Assembly (NCBI GenBank): GCA_003153555.1
Contig: PLZS01000113.1
Span: 1 to 36,623, forward strand
DNA length: 36,623 bases
Direction of reading: 5' to 3'
DNA from: Candidatus Melainabacteria bacterium
GTDB lineage: Bacteria > Cyanobacteriota > Vampirovibrionia > Obscuribacterales > Obscuribacteraceae
Shown one piece after another: positions 1-7,807 of this stretch. Numbering within the stretch: position 1 is the first letter of the stretch; every line of letters begins with the position of its first letter. The position numbers and the translations under genes are program-made. The notes beneath the pieces were generated by a model, which worked only from the letters and a program-made list of their open reading frames with translations, made no database searches and was not told where the DNA came from.

Positions 1-172
1 CCGTACGATTTAACACGCGGAAGAATAACTTACAGAATCAAAGATTGATGTACAATCTAGGTTGTTTGTCTGTCACTGCCATTTGAGCCTTGAAACAAAG
101 GCACAGAGCGGCAGTAAACAAGATTTGGGTCAGCAACATTACAGCGCGATAATCTCGCGTAGCGAGCTAAAC

Positions 173-286
173 ATGAAGGTTAGAGCGTCCGTCAAAAAAA
201 TATGTGATAAGTGCAAGGTGATTCGTCGTAAAGGACGAGTGGCCATAATCTGCGAAAACCCTAAGCACAAGCAACGTCAGGGATAA
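173..286 (+). CDS. rpmJ: 50S ribosomal protein L36 (zinc-binding form)
   Basis: This 37-residue protein of the large ribosomal subunit begins MKVRASVKKICDKCK, the standard L36 sequence. Cys11, Cys14, Cys27 and His32 form the zinc ribbon of the C+ type. The open frame continues upstream to position 62, but those extra 37 residues have no L36 counterpart, so the ATG at 173 is the start. Its place directly before rpsM is the usual order of the alpha-operon region. infA, which often precedes it, is not in the window. Nothing recognisable lies in bases 1-172. Identity is near certain. Confidence 0.97.
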   Translation: MKVRASVKKICDKCKVIRRKGRVAIICENPKHKQRQG

Positions 287-334
287 CCGCGGAAATTTAG
301 CAATTGTGATTGCTGAAAGGAGTTTGGAGGATAA

Positions 335-721
335 ATGGCCCGTATAGCTGGAGTGGATCTGCCTAGAAACAAGCGCACTGAAATTGCGCTTACTTACATC
401 TATGGCGTTGGTCGAACGACTGCATCGAAGATTTGTAACAAGCTTGGAGTTCCGCAAGAACGGCGCGTTCAAGACCTTACTGAAGATGAGGTCACCAAAC
501 TCAGAGAAGAAATCGAGAAGACCGGTTTGCAAATCGAAGGCGATCTTCGCCGAGTTGAAGGTCTAAACGTCAAGCGTTTGATCGAAATCAACTGCTTCCG
601 CGGCCAACGTCACCGTCGTGGTTTACCAACTCGTGGTCAACGCACCAAAACGAACGCTCGCACTCGTCGCGGTCGTAAACGTCTGACAGTGGCCGGCAAG
701 AAGATTGCACCAGCGAAATAA
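335..721 (+). CDS. rpsM: 30S ribosomal protein S13
   Basis: S13 of the small-subunit head contacts tRNA and the L5 bridge. The protein starts MARIAGVDLPRNKR and ends with the basic tail GLPTRGQRTKTNARTRRG typical of the family. At 128 residues it is a few longer than usual because of the C-terminal extension VAGKKIAPAK. A strong purine-rich ribosome binding site (AAGGAG and GGAGG) lies at 317-330, just upstream of the ATG. The stop codon is followed directly by the dispersed palindromic repeat at 722-760, which opens an unusually long 141-base gap before rpsK. Confidence 0.98.
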   Translation: MARIAGVDLPRNKRTEIALTYIYGVGRTTASKICNKLGVPQERRVQDLTEDEVTKLREEIEKTGLQIEGDLRRVEGLNVKRLIEINCFRGQRHRRGLPTRGQRTKTNARTRRGRKRLTVAGKKIAPAK

Positions 722-760
722 TCCGAGGATAGCCTATGCAGCAAGCTGCTCGGCATAATC
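722..760 (+). repeat. dispersed palindromic repeat, copy R1
   Basis: The 39 bases directly after the rpsM stop match the repeat clusters at 19020-19150 and 30669-30816. Shared landmarks are CCGAGGATAGCCTATGCAGC followed by AAGCTGCTCGGCATAATC. CCGAG pairs with CTCGG and GCAG with CTGC, so the RNA could fold into a hairpin. GAGG at 725-728 stands 7 bases before an ATG at 736 that opens a 17-codon frame (736-789, starting MQQAARHNLK). Whether that frame is translated is unknown. Confidence 0.8.
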
Positions 761-862
761 TTAAGGGCGCTTCCGGCGCCGTTCGATGAAGACGCTTGAT
801 GCGTCAAAAATGGAAAGGGGCGCTTTTAGAGCGCAATAGTAAAAAAGGACCAACGGAAAGCT
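761..862 (+). promoter_or_regulatory. multi-hairpin spacer between rpsM and rpsK
   Basis: After the repeat, the spacer contains three short inverted repeats in a row. GGCGC/GCGCC lies at 766-770/776-780, GACGC/GCGTC at 791-795/801-805 followed by five A, and GCGC/GCGC at 820-823/831-834. Ribosomal operons normally have gaps of a few to a few tens of bases here. The structure could be an RNA processing site, an attenuator, a ribosomal-protein binding site or leftover repeat sequence. The sequence alone does not decide among these. Confidence 0.4.
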
Positions 863-1255
863 ATGGCTAAGTCTCCCAAGGCTAGGACCAAAAAGAAAGA
901 AAGACGCTATGTGTTGCAAGGAGTTGTGCACATTCAAAGCACTTTCAACAACACGATTATCGCCTCCACCGATCCTCAAGGCCAGGTAATTGCCTGGGCT
1001 TCAGCTGGAACGGTCGGCTTTAAGGGCGCCAAGAAGGGTACTCCATTTGCCGCGCAACAAGCTGCAGAGGCAGTTGCACGTCGCTCAATGGACCAAGGCA
1101 TGCGTCAAGTAGAGGTTTTAGTTAAAGGCCCTGGAGCTGGCCGCGAAACTGCAATTCGCGCTTTGCAAGCTTCCGGACTGGAAATCACCCTGATCAAAGA
1201 TGTCACCCCAATTCCCCACAACGGTTGTCGGCCGCCCAAGCGCCGTCGAGTCTAA
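863..1255 (+). CDS. rpsK: 30S ribosomal protein S11
   Basis: S11 is part of the small-subunit platform near the mRNA exit. The 130-residue protein has the full family signature: STFNNTIIASTDPQGQVIAWASAG in the first half (positions about 27-50), then GPGAGRETAIRALQASGL and the C-terminal TPIPHNGCRPPKRRRV. The basic N-terminus AKSPKARTKKKERR is normal. A GGAAAG-like ribosome binding site precedes the ATG. It follows the long structured spacer after rpsM and is 21 bases from rpsD. Confidence 0.98.
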   Translation: MAKSPKARTKKKERRYVLQGVVHIQSTFNNTIIASTDPQGQVIAWASAGTVGFKGAKKGTPFAAQQAAEAVARRSMDQGMRQVEVLVKGPGAGRETAIRALQASGLEITLIKDVTPIPHNGCRPPKRRRV

Positions 1256-1276
1256 GTTCCAGTAGGAGATACAGCG

Positions 1277-1900
1277 TTGGCTAGGTATACGGATTCAGTT
1301 TGCAAACTATGCCGCAATGAAGGCGTTAAGCTTTTCTTGAAGGGCTCTCGATGCTACACAACAAAGTGTGCCATCGAACGTCGTCGTTATGGCCCAGGAC
1401 AACATGGTCAGGATCGCAAGAAGCAATCCGAGTACGCGTTGCAACTGAGAGAAAAACAAAAGGTTCGTCGTTTCTACGGCGTCTTGGAGCGTCAATTCTC
1501 CGCTTACTTTGTGCAAGCCACCAAGCAGAAGAAAGTGCCAACTGGTCTTCGATTGCTTCAATTGCTTGAATCACGATTGGATAACATTCTTTATCGGTCA
1601 GGCATGGTGCCATCGCGAGCCCAAGCAAGACAGTTGATCTTGCATGGTCACGTCACTGTAGATGGCAAGCGTGTCAATGTCAGTTCTTACGAACTGAGAT
1701 TGGGACAAGTAGTTTCAATTGCTGATGGCAGCAAGAAACTGGTCAAGCAATTGATCGAAACTTTCCCCTCACCAGTGGCACCAAATTGGATGACAGCTAA
1801 CTTAGAGAATTTCACCGCGTCGATAATCAATCTTCCAGCACGTGAAGATCTCGACCAAACAATCAGAGAGGCGCTCATTGTTGAATACTATTCACGATAA
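1277..1900 (+). CDS. rpsD: 30S ribosomal protein S4 (zinc-binding form)
   Basis: S4 is a primary 16S rRNA binding protein and often a translational repressor of its operon. The 207-residue product starts at a TTG 8 bases after TAGGAG (1264-1269). Residues Cys9, Cys12, Cys26 and Cys31 give the CxxC...C...C zinc site of the C+ type. The S4 RNA-binding domain lies around residues 95-160 and includes SRLDNILYRSGMVPSRAQAR. Sitting between rpsK and rpoA is the arrangement of proteobacterial and several other operons. No S4-binding leader could be identified with confidence. Confidence 0.97.
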   Translation: MARYTDSVCKLCRNEGVKLFLKGSRCYTTKCAIERRRYGPGQHGQDRKKQSEYALQLREKQKVRRFYGVLERQFSAYFVQATKQKKVPTGLRLLQLLESRLDNILYRSGMVPSRAQARQLILHGHVTVDGKRVNVSSYELRLGQVVSIADGSKKLVKQLIETFPSPVAPNWMTANLENFTASIINLPAREDLDQTIREALIVEYYSR

Positions 1901-1955
1901 CGCTAGAAGCATTAACCGAGAGCAATCTTTTATCCGATCGACAGATGGAGTAAAT

Positions 1956-2903
1956 ATGGAACCTCTAAAGATCAAGTGTCTTGAGAACAAAACTGGAACA
2001 GATGGCTCAATCTATGGCAAGTTCGTCATTGAGCCGCTAGAACGCGGATACGGCACCACTCTGGGCAATGCCTTGAGAAGAGTGTTGTTGTCATCTCTAG
2101 ATGGTTCAGCCGTTTCTGCAGTACGCATTGATGGCATCACACATGAATTCACCACCATTCCTGGTGTTGTAGAAGATGTCATCGACATCATGCTCAACCT
2201 CAAAGGTTTGGTCGTCAAGACTTTCAGCAACGATCCTCAGTACATCCACCTGGACGTAGAGCGTCCGGGTCCGGTCACAGGTCGCGATCTGATGTGCCCC
2301 GCCGATGCCACCATCATCAATCCAGATTGGCAAATTTGCACGCTGGCTGAAGGTGGACGGATCAGAGCGGAAGTCACAGTGGAGCGCGGTCGCGGTTACG
2401 TACCTGCCGATTCCCATAGCCATTACAAACAAGCTATCGATGTATTGCCAATCGACGCAGTATTCATGCCTGTACGCAAAGTAAGCTACAACGTTGAGCC
2501 TACTCGCGTCGGCGAATCCACTGACTTCGACAAACTGACAATCGAAATCTGGTCTAACGGATCAATCGATGCCACCGAAGCAATAAGTCAAGCTGCCCGC
2601 CAAGTAATCGAGCACTTGTTGCCGATTGCCGAACTTTCAGGCAAGCCAATGGTGCCAGCTGCGACTGCGCCTGCGCAGACTGATGGCAAGCATTCATCAA
2701 TTTCCATTGAAGAGCTCGAGCTTTCAGTTCGTGCTTACAACTGCCTAAAGCGAGCCAATATCAACTCGCTTGGTGAGCTGCTCAAATTGACCTACGACGA
2801 TTTGATGAACATCAAGAACTTCGGCAAGAAGTCCGCTGATGAAGTAATTGAGCGTCTGCGCCAATTTGGACTGACTTTGGCAGACACCCCGAAGGACAAA
2901 TAA
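1956..2903 (+). CDS. rpoA: DNA-directed RNA polymerase subunit alpha
   Basis: The alpha subunit dimerises to nucleate RNA polymerase assembly. The 315-residue protein has the N-terminal dimerisation domain (FVIEPLERGYGTTLGNALRR near residue 25) and the C-terminal helix-hairpin-helix domain from about residue 250, with ELSVRAYNCLKRANINSLGE. The frame is open further upstream to 1842, overlapping rpsD. The ATG at 1956 gives the normal family length and has GATGGAG 5 bases before it, so the longer form is rejected. It is followed 26 bases later by rplQ. Confidence 0.98.
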   Translation: MEPLKIKCLENKTGTDGSIYGKFVIEPLERGYGTTLGNALRRVLLSSLDGSAVSAVRIDGITHEFTTIPGVVEDVIDIMLNLKGLVVKTFSNDPQYIHLDVERPGPVTGRDLMCPADATIINPDWQICTLAEGGRIRAEVTVERGRGYVPADSHSHYKQAIDVLPIDAVFMPVRKVSYNVEPTRVGESTDFDKLTIEIWSNGSIDATEAISQAARQVIEHLLPIAELSGKPMVPAATAPAQTDGKHSSISIEELELSVRAYNCLKRANINSLGELLKLTYDDLMNIKNFGKKSADEVIERLRQFGLTLADTPKDK

Positions 2904-2929
2904 CGACACGGCATTAAGGACCAAGAATC

Positions 2930-3355
2930 ATGCGTCACAGAGTACCCGGCAACAAATTAGGACGGCCTGCAGATCAGCGTAAAGCGGTTTTGCGCTCCCT
3001 GGCAACTGAATTGTTGCGATATGACGAGATCACAACGACGCTTGCTAAAGCAAAAGCTGTGCAACCGAAAGTTGAAAAACTGATCACTAAAGGGAAGAAC
3101 GGTTTCCTCAAAGATCACCATGCTCTCTACGAAAAGGCTAAGGGCGGTGACGCTGAAGCTGCGAAGCAAGTAGCTCGTGCTGTGCATCTTCGCAGGCAAG
3201 TTGGTGCTTATGTTTTTGATCGCGAAGTTGTGACAAGAGTGTTTGAAGAAGTGGCACCACGTTATATGGATCGTAAAGGCGGCTACACCCGCATTTTGAA
3301 AGCTGGTCCTCGCCGCGGTGACAATACGCCGATGGCCATCATCCAGCTCGTCTAA
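2930..3355 (+). CDS. rplQ: 50S ribosomal protein L17
   Basis: L17 binds 23S rRNA near the exit tunnel. The 141-residue protein starts MRHRVPGNKLGRPADQRKAV, the classic L17 N-terminus, and ends GGYTRILKAGPRRGDNTPMA, also diagnostic. The slightly long central part (residues 55-95) reflects the usual family variation. It is the last gene before a strong intrinsic terminator at 3391, so the upstream ribosomal transcription unit probably ends here. Confidence 0.97.
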   Translation: MRHRVPGNKLGRPADQRKAVLRSLATELLRYDEITTTLAKAKAVQPKVEKLITKGKNGFLKDHHALYEKAKGGDAEAAKQVARAVHLRRQVGAYVFDREVVTRVFEEVAPRYMDRKGGYTRILKAGPRRGDNTPMAIIQLV

Positions 3356-3390
3356 GTAGTCTTTTTTCTGACTTTGTCTATCTATCTATA

Positions 3391-3423
3391 AAGAGCAACC
3401 GCATCATTGCAGTTGCTCTTTTA
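3391..3423 (+). terminator. intrinsic terminator after rplQ
   Basis: A perfect 9-bp stem, AAGAGCAAC and GTTGCTCTT, encloses a 12-base loop and runs into a T-rich stretch. It lies 35 bases after the rplQ stop and is the clearest terminator in the window. Confidence 0.9.
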
Positions 3424-3440
3424 TATGCGTTAGCTTCAAC

Positions 3441-3630
3441 ATTAAAACCGGGGTGCCCCCTCTTCCGTTTTATGGTCCCACTCTTAATGAAGATATATTA
3501 CATCAGCGTTTCGGGACTTTTTGATTTTTAAAACGGTTACAGGTTCAGCCTTCGCTCACTTTGCAAAAACGTGTTTTTTGCTTAACACAAAAGAGGAAAA
3601 AATGGGAGCAAGGTATACCCCCACCCTCAA
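3441..3630 (+). mobile_element. TIR-bounded non-coding element, copy 1 (degenerate)
   Basis: About 190 bases between the rplQ terminator and truA are homologous along their length to the reverse complement of 33925-34116. Exact shared blocks include ATATTACATCAG (3495-3506), CGGGACTT just after it, and GTTTTTTGCTTAACA (3573-3587). The ends are imperfect inverted repeats: ATTAAAA followed by GGGGTGCCCC on the left, and GGTATACCCCC before CTCAAAGT on the right. No coding frame spans it. Size, termini and intergenic location resemble a MITE-like element. A structured RNA family is the alternative. Confidence 0.65.
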
Positions 3631-3697
3631 AGTCTGAAAAATTGGCAATTCTCCAGCTTGGTGATTCATTTAGTTTGAGAGCAAATGTACAGTTGAA

Positions 3698-4492
3698 GTG
3701 GCAGTGACGGATTTGAAAATGCTTCGCGTGGCAGCTCTAGTTCAATACACAGGCAAGTCGTTTAGCGGCTCTCAATATCAAGTGGGCGTGCGCACGGTGC
3801 AAGCAGAGCTTGAACGCGCCCTCAGCCTTTATTTGAGAAGCCCTATTAAAGCCAGTTTTAGCGGGCGCACCGACCGTGGTGTGCACGCTGCCGGGCAAGT
3901 AATTCACTTTGATGTGGAGCAAGATGAGCTTGATCTCTGGCGTTTTTGCTGGGCCTTGAATGGAATTTTGCCAAGTGACGTGAGTATCAGTCGCGCTCAA
4001 ATCGTTTCCGACACCTTCCATGCCAGATTCTCAGCCAGAAAACGAGAATATGTGTATCGAATCTTGAACAGACCACAGCGTTCAGCTTTGTTAAAAGATA
4101 CTCACCACTTTGTTTTCCGTTCTCTTGATCAAGATCTGATGAAAGCCGCTTCTACTGCACTTCTTGGGTCGCACGACTTCAAGGCTTTTCGCTCCACCAA
4201 TGCCGACAAGACTTCGACAATTTGCCATGTGTCGCGCGCCGAATTATTGAATTTAGGTGAAGGGCAGCTTGAGTTCTGGATTGCCGCAAATCACTTCGTG
4301 TACAATATGGTGCGCATAGTTGTCGGGACGCTGATAGAGATAGGGCTCGGCAAAAGAGCGCCTGAGAGTTTATCAGAGGCTCTCGTCGCTGGCGATCGTA
4401 ATCTCGCCGGTCCAACTGCGCCCCCTTGGGGTTTGTCGTTGAACTCTGTAGAATATCCAGAAGCTTACGCATTATTTGAATCGAACTCGTAG
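3698..4492 (+). CDS. truA: tRNA pseudouridine(38-40) synthase TruA
   Basis: TruA converts uridines 38-40 of the tRNA anticodon arm to pseudouridine. The catalytic Asp is D59 in the motif SGRTDRGVHAAGQ, and later family motifs KREYVYRI and NHFVYNMVRIVVGT are present. At 264 residues it has normal length. The start is uncertain: GTG 3698 gives the listed protein, while the ATG at 3719 (MLRVAALVQYTG) matches the usual TruA N-terminus equally well, and neither has a strong ribosome binding site. The position between rplQ and rplM is conserved in many bacteria, including Cyanobacteria. Confidence 0.95.
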   Translation: MAVTDLKMLRVAALVQYTGKSFSGSQYQVGVRTVQAELERALSLYLRSPIKASFSGRTDRGVHAAGQVIHFDVEQDELDLWRFCWALNGILPSDVSISRAQIVSDTFHARFSARKREYVYRILNRPQRSALLKDTHHFVFRSLDQDLMKAASTALLGSHDFKAFRSTNADKTSTICHVSRAELLNLGEGQLEFWIAANHFVYNMVRIVVGTLIEIGLGKRAPESLSEALVAGDRNLAGPTAPPWGLSLNSVEYPEAYALFESNS

Positions 4493-4515
4493 TTGAGTTG
4501 TCCAGGAGAGCGCTC

Positions 4516-4950
4516 GTGAATACTTTTTGTCCGAAAGCCGAGGAAATAACCAGGCAGTGGCATTTGATTGATGCCGATGGTAAGACGCTCGGTCGCTTAG
4601 CTACCGAAGTTGCCAATTTGCTCAGAGGCAAGACTAAGCCTGAATTCACTCCTCACGTTGATTGTGGCGATTTCGTCATTGTGATCAACGCCGAGAAGAT
4701 TAAAGTGTCCGGCAAAAAAGAAACTCAAAAAATCTATCACCGCCACTCAGGTTTTCCTGGTGGTCATAGACAGGAGAGCCTTCAGGCTCTGCGTCAAAGA
4801 CGTCCAGTGGCAATTCTGGAAAAGGCGATCAAGGGTATGCTCCCGCATACTAGACTTGGAGATCACCAGTTCACTAAGTTGAACGTCTATGCTGGATCTG
4901 AGCATCCTCACCAAGCTCAACAACCAAAAGTTTACGAGTTAGTCGGCTAG
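4516..4950 (+). CDS. rplM: 50S ribosomal protein L13
   Basis: L13 is an early assembly protein of the large subunit. The product (144 residues) carries WHLIDADGKTLGRLATEVA near the N-terminus, then GDFVIVINAEKIKVSGKK, and ends with a VYAGSEHPHQAQQP motif. The frame extends upstream to a TTG at 4498. The GTG at 4516 is preferred because CCAGGAGAG at 4502-4510 stands at good distance and the resulting length fits the family. It is 37 bases from rpsI, its normal partner. Confidence 0.95.
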   Translation: MNTFCPKAEEITRQWHLIDADGKTLGRLATEVANLLRGKTKPEFTPHVDCGDFVIVINAEKIKVSGKKETQKIYHRHSGFPGGHRQESLQALRQRRPVAILEKAIKGMLPHTRLGDHQFTKLNVYAGSEHPHQAQQPKVYELVG

Positions 4951-4987
4951 ATAGATAAGCACCAATTCCAAGAGGAAGAAGTTTTAG

Positions 4988-5386
4988 ATGACCAGCGTTA
5001 TTCAGTACTACGGCACCGGCAGAAGAAAGACAGCAACCGCTCGGGTTCGTCTCATACCAGGTACCGGTCAAGTGTCGATCAACAACCGCACGATGGACGA
5101 TTACGTCGGTGGTAGACATGGCTTGAACAAGCAAATTTTTCTGCCATTCCAGGCGGCAGATGCGATGGGACGATTTGATGTTCTAGTCTCAGTAATGGGT
5201 GGTGGCATCTCCGGTCAAGTTGGCGCAATTCGTCACGGCATCGCCAGAGCCTTAGCTGAAGCCGCTCCACAAAACCGACCTGTATTGCGCACCGATGGTC
5301 TTTTGACCAGAGATGCTCGTGTCAAAGAACGTAAAAAATATGGACGCAAGCGCGCTCGTAAACGTTTTCAATTCTCGAAACGCTAG
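4988..5386 (+). CDS. rpsI: 30S ribosomal protein S9
   Basis: S9 sits in the small-subunit head, and its C-terminal tail reaches the P-site tRNA. The 132-residue protein has YYGTGRRKTATARVRL at the start, GGGISGQVGAIRHGIARAL in the middle, and the typical terminal KKYGRKRARKRFQFSKR ending in Lys-Arg. A purine-rich site (AAGAGGAAGAAG) precedes the ATG. This ends the ribosomal block. rpmE, often next in Cyanobacteria, is absent. Confidence 0.98.
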   Translation: MTSVIQYYGTGRRKTATARVRLIPGTGQVSINNRTMDDYVGGRHGLNKQIFLPFQAADAMGRFDVLVSVMGGGISGQVGAIRHGIARALAEAAPQNRPVLRTDGLLTRDARVKERKKYGRKRARKRFQFSKR

Positions 5387-5398
5387 AAAGATTTGGCG

Positions 5399-5418
5399 GG
5401 TCCGGCTGTTGCTGGACC
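5399..5418 (+). promoter_or_regulatory. stem-loop after rpsI
   Basis: GGTCCGGC and GCTGGACC form an 8-bp stem (one G-U pair) with a TGTT loop. It follows the rpsI stop by 12 bases and is followed only by TGCTTT, so it would be a weak terminator at best. It ends 8 bases before the ATG chosen for the next gene and may limit its translation. Confidence 0.45.
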
Positions 5419-5426
5419 TGTGCTTT

Positions 5427-6101
5427 ATGAGGCAATCCCCCCCAAAAGCCAGAATAAATAGCTTGCGCTCGTCTCAGAGCGACGACCGTGTGTCTACATC
5501 TAGTCAATCGGTTCAAGAGAATCCGACAGTTCAACAGTGGATGCGCGATAAGGCCATCTGCGAAGACAGCAATCCAATATCGTGGAAGGTTTGCGTGCTA
5601 GGGTCGATTTCATTGGCCTTGGCAATCGTCAGCGCCTTTGGAGCGAGAAGCATGATGGCCGAATTCATTCTGCGCACGGCTGATTCGGTGCTGCCGTTGC
5701 ACGTTCACAGGCGCCCTCAAGCCGCAGCAAGTAGCGTTCACGCCCAGGCGCGTAAAACGGCGTTATCTGGCGATTTAGAACAGGCCGTGAGCATGTATAA
5801 GAAAGCTGAACTGGAGTGCGATTTGAAAAATCCTGCTCGAGCTGAATTGCTTAACGATTTGGGCGTTGCTTTGACTGCGTCAGGAAAAAACGAAGAAGCG
5901 GCACGCTATTTGAAAGAGGCAATACAACTCAATCCATCATTGATTGCTGCCTACAACAATTTGGCCATCAGTCAAATGCTTGCAGGCGACAGAAGCAGCG
6001 CCATGTCCACTCTTGAAGAGGCGATAAAAATTCAGCCTCAAAACGAATATGCCGCTTTAAAGCTAAAGCGTATGTGGACTAATTCTTCCCAAAACAAGTA
6101 A
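5427..6101 (+). CDS. membrane-anchored TPR protein
   Basis: The predicted product has 224 residues: a Ser-rich N-terminus, one hydrophobic segment (about residues 55-78), and a C-terminal run of about three tetratricopeptide repeats from residue 110, with the signatures ALLNDLGVAL-like, LKEAIQLNPSLIAAYNNLA and LEEAIKIQPQNEYAAL. TPRs bind protein partners, and no enzymatic domain is seen. The frame is open back to 5313 inside rpsI. ATG 5427 is the first start after rpsI but lacks a clear ribosome binding site, so the start is unsure. A run of seven C (5437-5443) lies just inside the gene. The specific function is unknown. Confidence 0.75.
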   Translation: MRQSPPKARINSLRSSQSDDRVSTSSQSVQENPTVQQWMRDKAICEDSNPISWKVCVLGSISLALAIVSAFGARSMMAEFILRTADSVLPLHVHRRPQAAASSVHAQARKTALSGDLEQAVSMYKKAELECDLKNPARAELLNDLGVALTASGKNEEAARYLKEAIQLNPSLIAAYNNLAISQMLAGDRSSAMSTLEEAIKIQPQNEYAALKLKRMWTNSSQNK

Positions 6102-6131
6102 CTCGGCTCGTGGCCCTCAAATTTTTGATGC

Positions 6132-6524
6132 TCAATGATTGAGTCGCTGTTTACCGGCTTTGAACTCAACGACATTTGAAGGCTCAATCAATTCCCGCTC
6201 TGCAACCACTTCAGCATCTGGTTCTGCTGCTGCGTCTAGATCCGGTTGTATGACTTCTTCGCTGACCACCTCTGCTTCAGTACCATGTTTGAGAATGCCG
6301 CGGGCACGGTGCTTGTTTTGAAAGCGAATGAAGGCAACGATGGCTGCAATGATAATCACTGTACTCAATGCCGCGAAGGCCCATCCTAATGGCTCGTGAT
6401 TGTATATAAGAAAGGTTCCTGCCGCCATAATCACACAGGCAAGAAACAGCGACAATGGGATTAGAAGGGCCTTAACAGATTGGATAAACTCTGCCTTCTC
6501 GGCTGCTTCGATTTCACTATTCAT
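6132..6524 (-). CDS. small two-TM membrane protein with acidic tail
   Basis: This hypothetical protein of 130 residues has two hydrophobic helices (about residues 20-42 and 48-67), separated by a short polar turn. An acidic cytoplasmic-type tail follows, rich in Glu, Ala and Val (residues 80-118) and ending in a basic KAGKQRLNH. The family is not recognised. The gene is convergent with the TPR gene (30 bases apart) and divergent from the operon starting at 6694. The balanced hydrophobic/charged composition and ATG start argue that it is real. Confidence 0.65.
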   Translation of the reverse strand: MNSEIEAAEKAEFIQSVKALLIPLSLFLACVIMAAGTFLIYNHEPLGWAFAALSTVIIIAAIVAFIRFQNKHRARGILKHGTEAEVVSEEVIQPDLDAAAEPDAEVVAERELIEPSNVVEFKAGKQRLNH

Positions 6525-6693
6525 CAGGTTTACGACCGTAGTTGAGCAAAGTAAATCTTACCACCCGTGAGTGAGGCATTTCTTAAGACGCCGCAGCCGT
6601 CCTTAATTTTCTTTGCAAAGTGCTAAACTGACAGCGGTGTTAATGCACGCTAAATCGCCTAGGGCGTGGATCACAGAGGATTAATAGCTGGCA

Positions 6694-7806
6694 TTGACTG
6701 CTCAAATATCTAGCTTGTTGAAAACTGGTTTGCCCCAATGTCCCCAATGTCATGCAGAGACATCAGCGGATGACAGTTTCTGCCAGGAGTGCGGCACAGC
6801 ACTGAGCGGCTCTTCAAAATCTTCTGCTTTGCCGGATATGAAAAGGCTGCACCCGCGTTTGTCAAAACCTGTGGTGGCACTGCCTCTGATCATTTTTGTT
6901 GTTGCTGTTTTCGTATTCGTGCCGATCTGTCTGGTTAGATTCGAAAAGTCCTATAGTGAGTTTTCAGTCAAATATGCGACAGAGCAGGCCTTGAATTCCT
7001 ACAAAGAAAATCATTTTGACGAAGCGGCGATGGTTCTAGAGCGGCTTGCCATCAGCCACAAGCTTGACGAGGAACAGCGCTCACTTCTGAATAATATTTA
7101 CCTGGCTCGTGCAGAGCAACGAGCAAACAATTTGGACTACAACAACGCGATTGGCGATCTGGATAAGATCTCTCCGCAGTTTTCTAAATCCATCCTCGTT
7201 TCACTAAAGAAGCATGAGTATTTTGAGCTGCTTACTAAGCAACAAAACCGGACTCGCGCATCTGTGGCAGTTGCCAAAGCCCATTTGAAAACTGCCGCTC
7301 ACTCTACCTCTTTGAAAACGCCGACTGTATGCACGGAACCCTCTCTGAGCACTCCAGTCGCTTTGAAGACAGTACTCTCTTCGAATAAATCTACACCTGC
7401 ATCGAAGTCCGTCGCTTCAACGACAGCACTCTCTTCGAATACATCTCCAGCTAAATTGACGGCGGACTATTCTTCCCCAACCCTCTCGCTAACAGGTTCG
7501 CCTACAGCGAAGGCACCATTTTCATCCACAGCAACCGTTCCAGCTTTCCCTCCAACGACCACAAATGCTCCGATGATGGCATCCTCTCCAACGTTGATTC
7601 AGTCCAGTCCGGAAATGCCTCATTCTCAATCCTTACCTGCAAAAGTGCCCAAAACCTCCAAGTCGATCAAGTACGCCGAAAACGATCTGGTTCGCTACAA
7701 TGAGCTTCTGGCAGGATATTTCAGTCAAGATCGAAAAACTTCCTCTGCGTTGGCTGGACCACCTTCGTTAAAAGAATGGATTGACCTAGGCAAACCGAGT
7801 TTTTAA
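6694..7806 (+). CDS. zinc-ribbon, single-TM protein with Ser/Thr/Pro-rich exported region
   Basis: The 370-residue protein has a CPQC...CQEC zinc ribbon (Cys16, Cys19, Cys30, Cys33), one transmembrane helix (about residues 60-81) and a helical TPR-like part (about 90-185). A low-complexity segment from about 190 to 320 is dominated by Ser, Thr, Pro and Ala, with near-repeats such as ALSSNTSP and VLSSNKSTP. A conserved-looking C-terminal 45 residues follows. By the positive-inside rule the ribbon would be cytoplasmic and the rest exported. The start is a TTG with only a distant AGAGGA. It is first of a three-gene operon and ends 1 base before the next start. The role is unknown; a scaffold or glycosylated surface protein is possible. 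Confidence 0.8.
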   Translation: MTAQISSLLKTGLPQCPQCHAETSADDSFCQECGTALSGSSKSSALPDMKRLHPRLSKPVVALPLIIFVVAVFVFVPICLVRFEKSYSEFSVKYATEQALNSYKENHFDEAAMVLERLAISHKLDEEQRSLLNNIYLARAEQRANNLDYNNAIGDLDKISPQFSKSILVSLKKHEYFELLTKQQNRTRASVAVAKAHLKTAAHSTSLKTPTVCTEPSLSTPVALKTVLSSNKSTPASKSVASTTALSSNTSPAKLTADYSSPTLSLTGSPTAKAPFSSTATVPAFPPTTTNAPMMASSPTLIQSSPEMPHSQSLPAKVPKTSKSIKYAENDLVRYNELLAGYFSQDRKTSSALAGPPSLKEWIDLGKPSF

Positions 7807-7807
7807 A

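Noticed and set aside
62..172. N-terminal extension of L36 by 37 residues
   Set aside because: L36 is a 37-residue protein and the ATG at 173 gives exactly this; the upstream frame has no family match.
1842..1955. Longer RpoA starting inside rpsD
   Set aside because: The extra 38 residues are unlike RpoA, and ATG 1956 has a good ribosome binding site and normal length.
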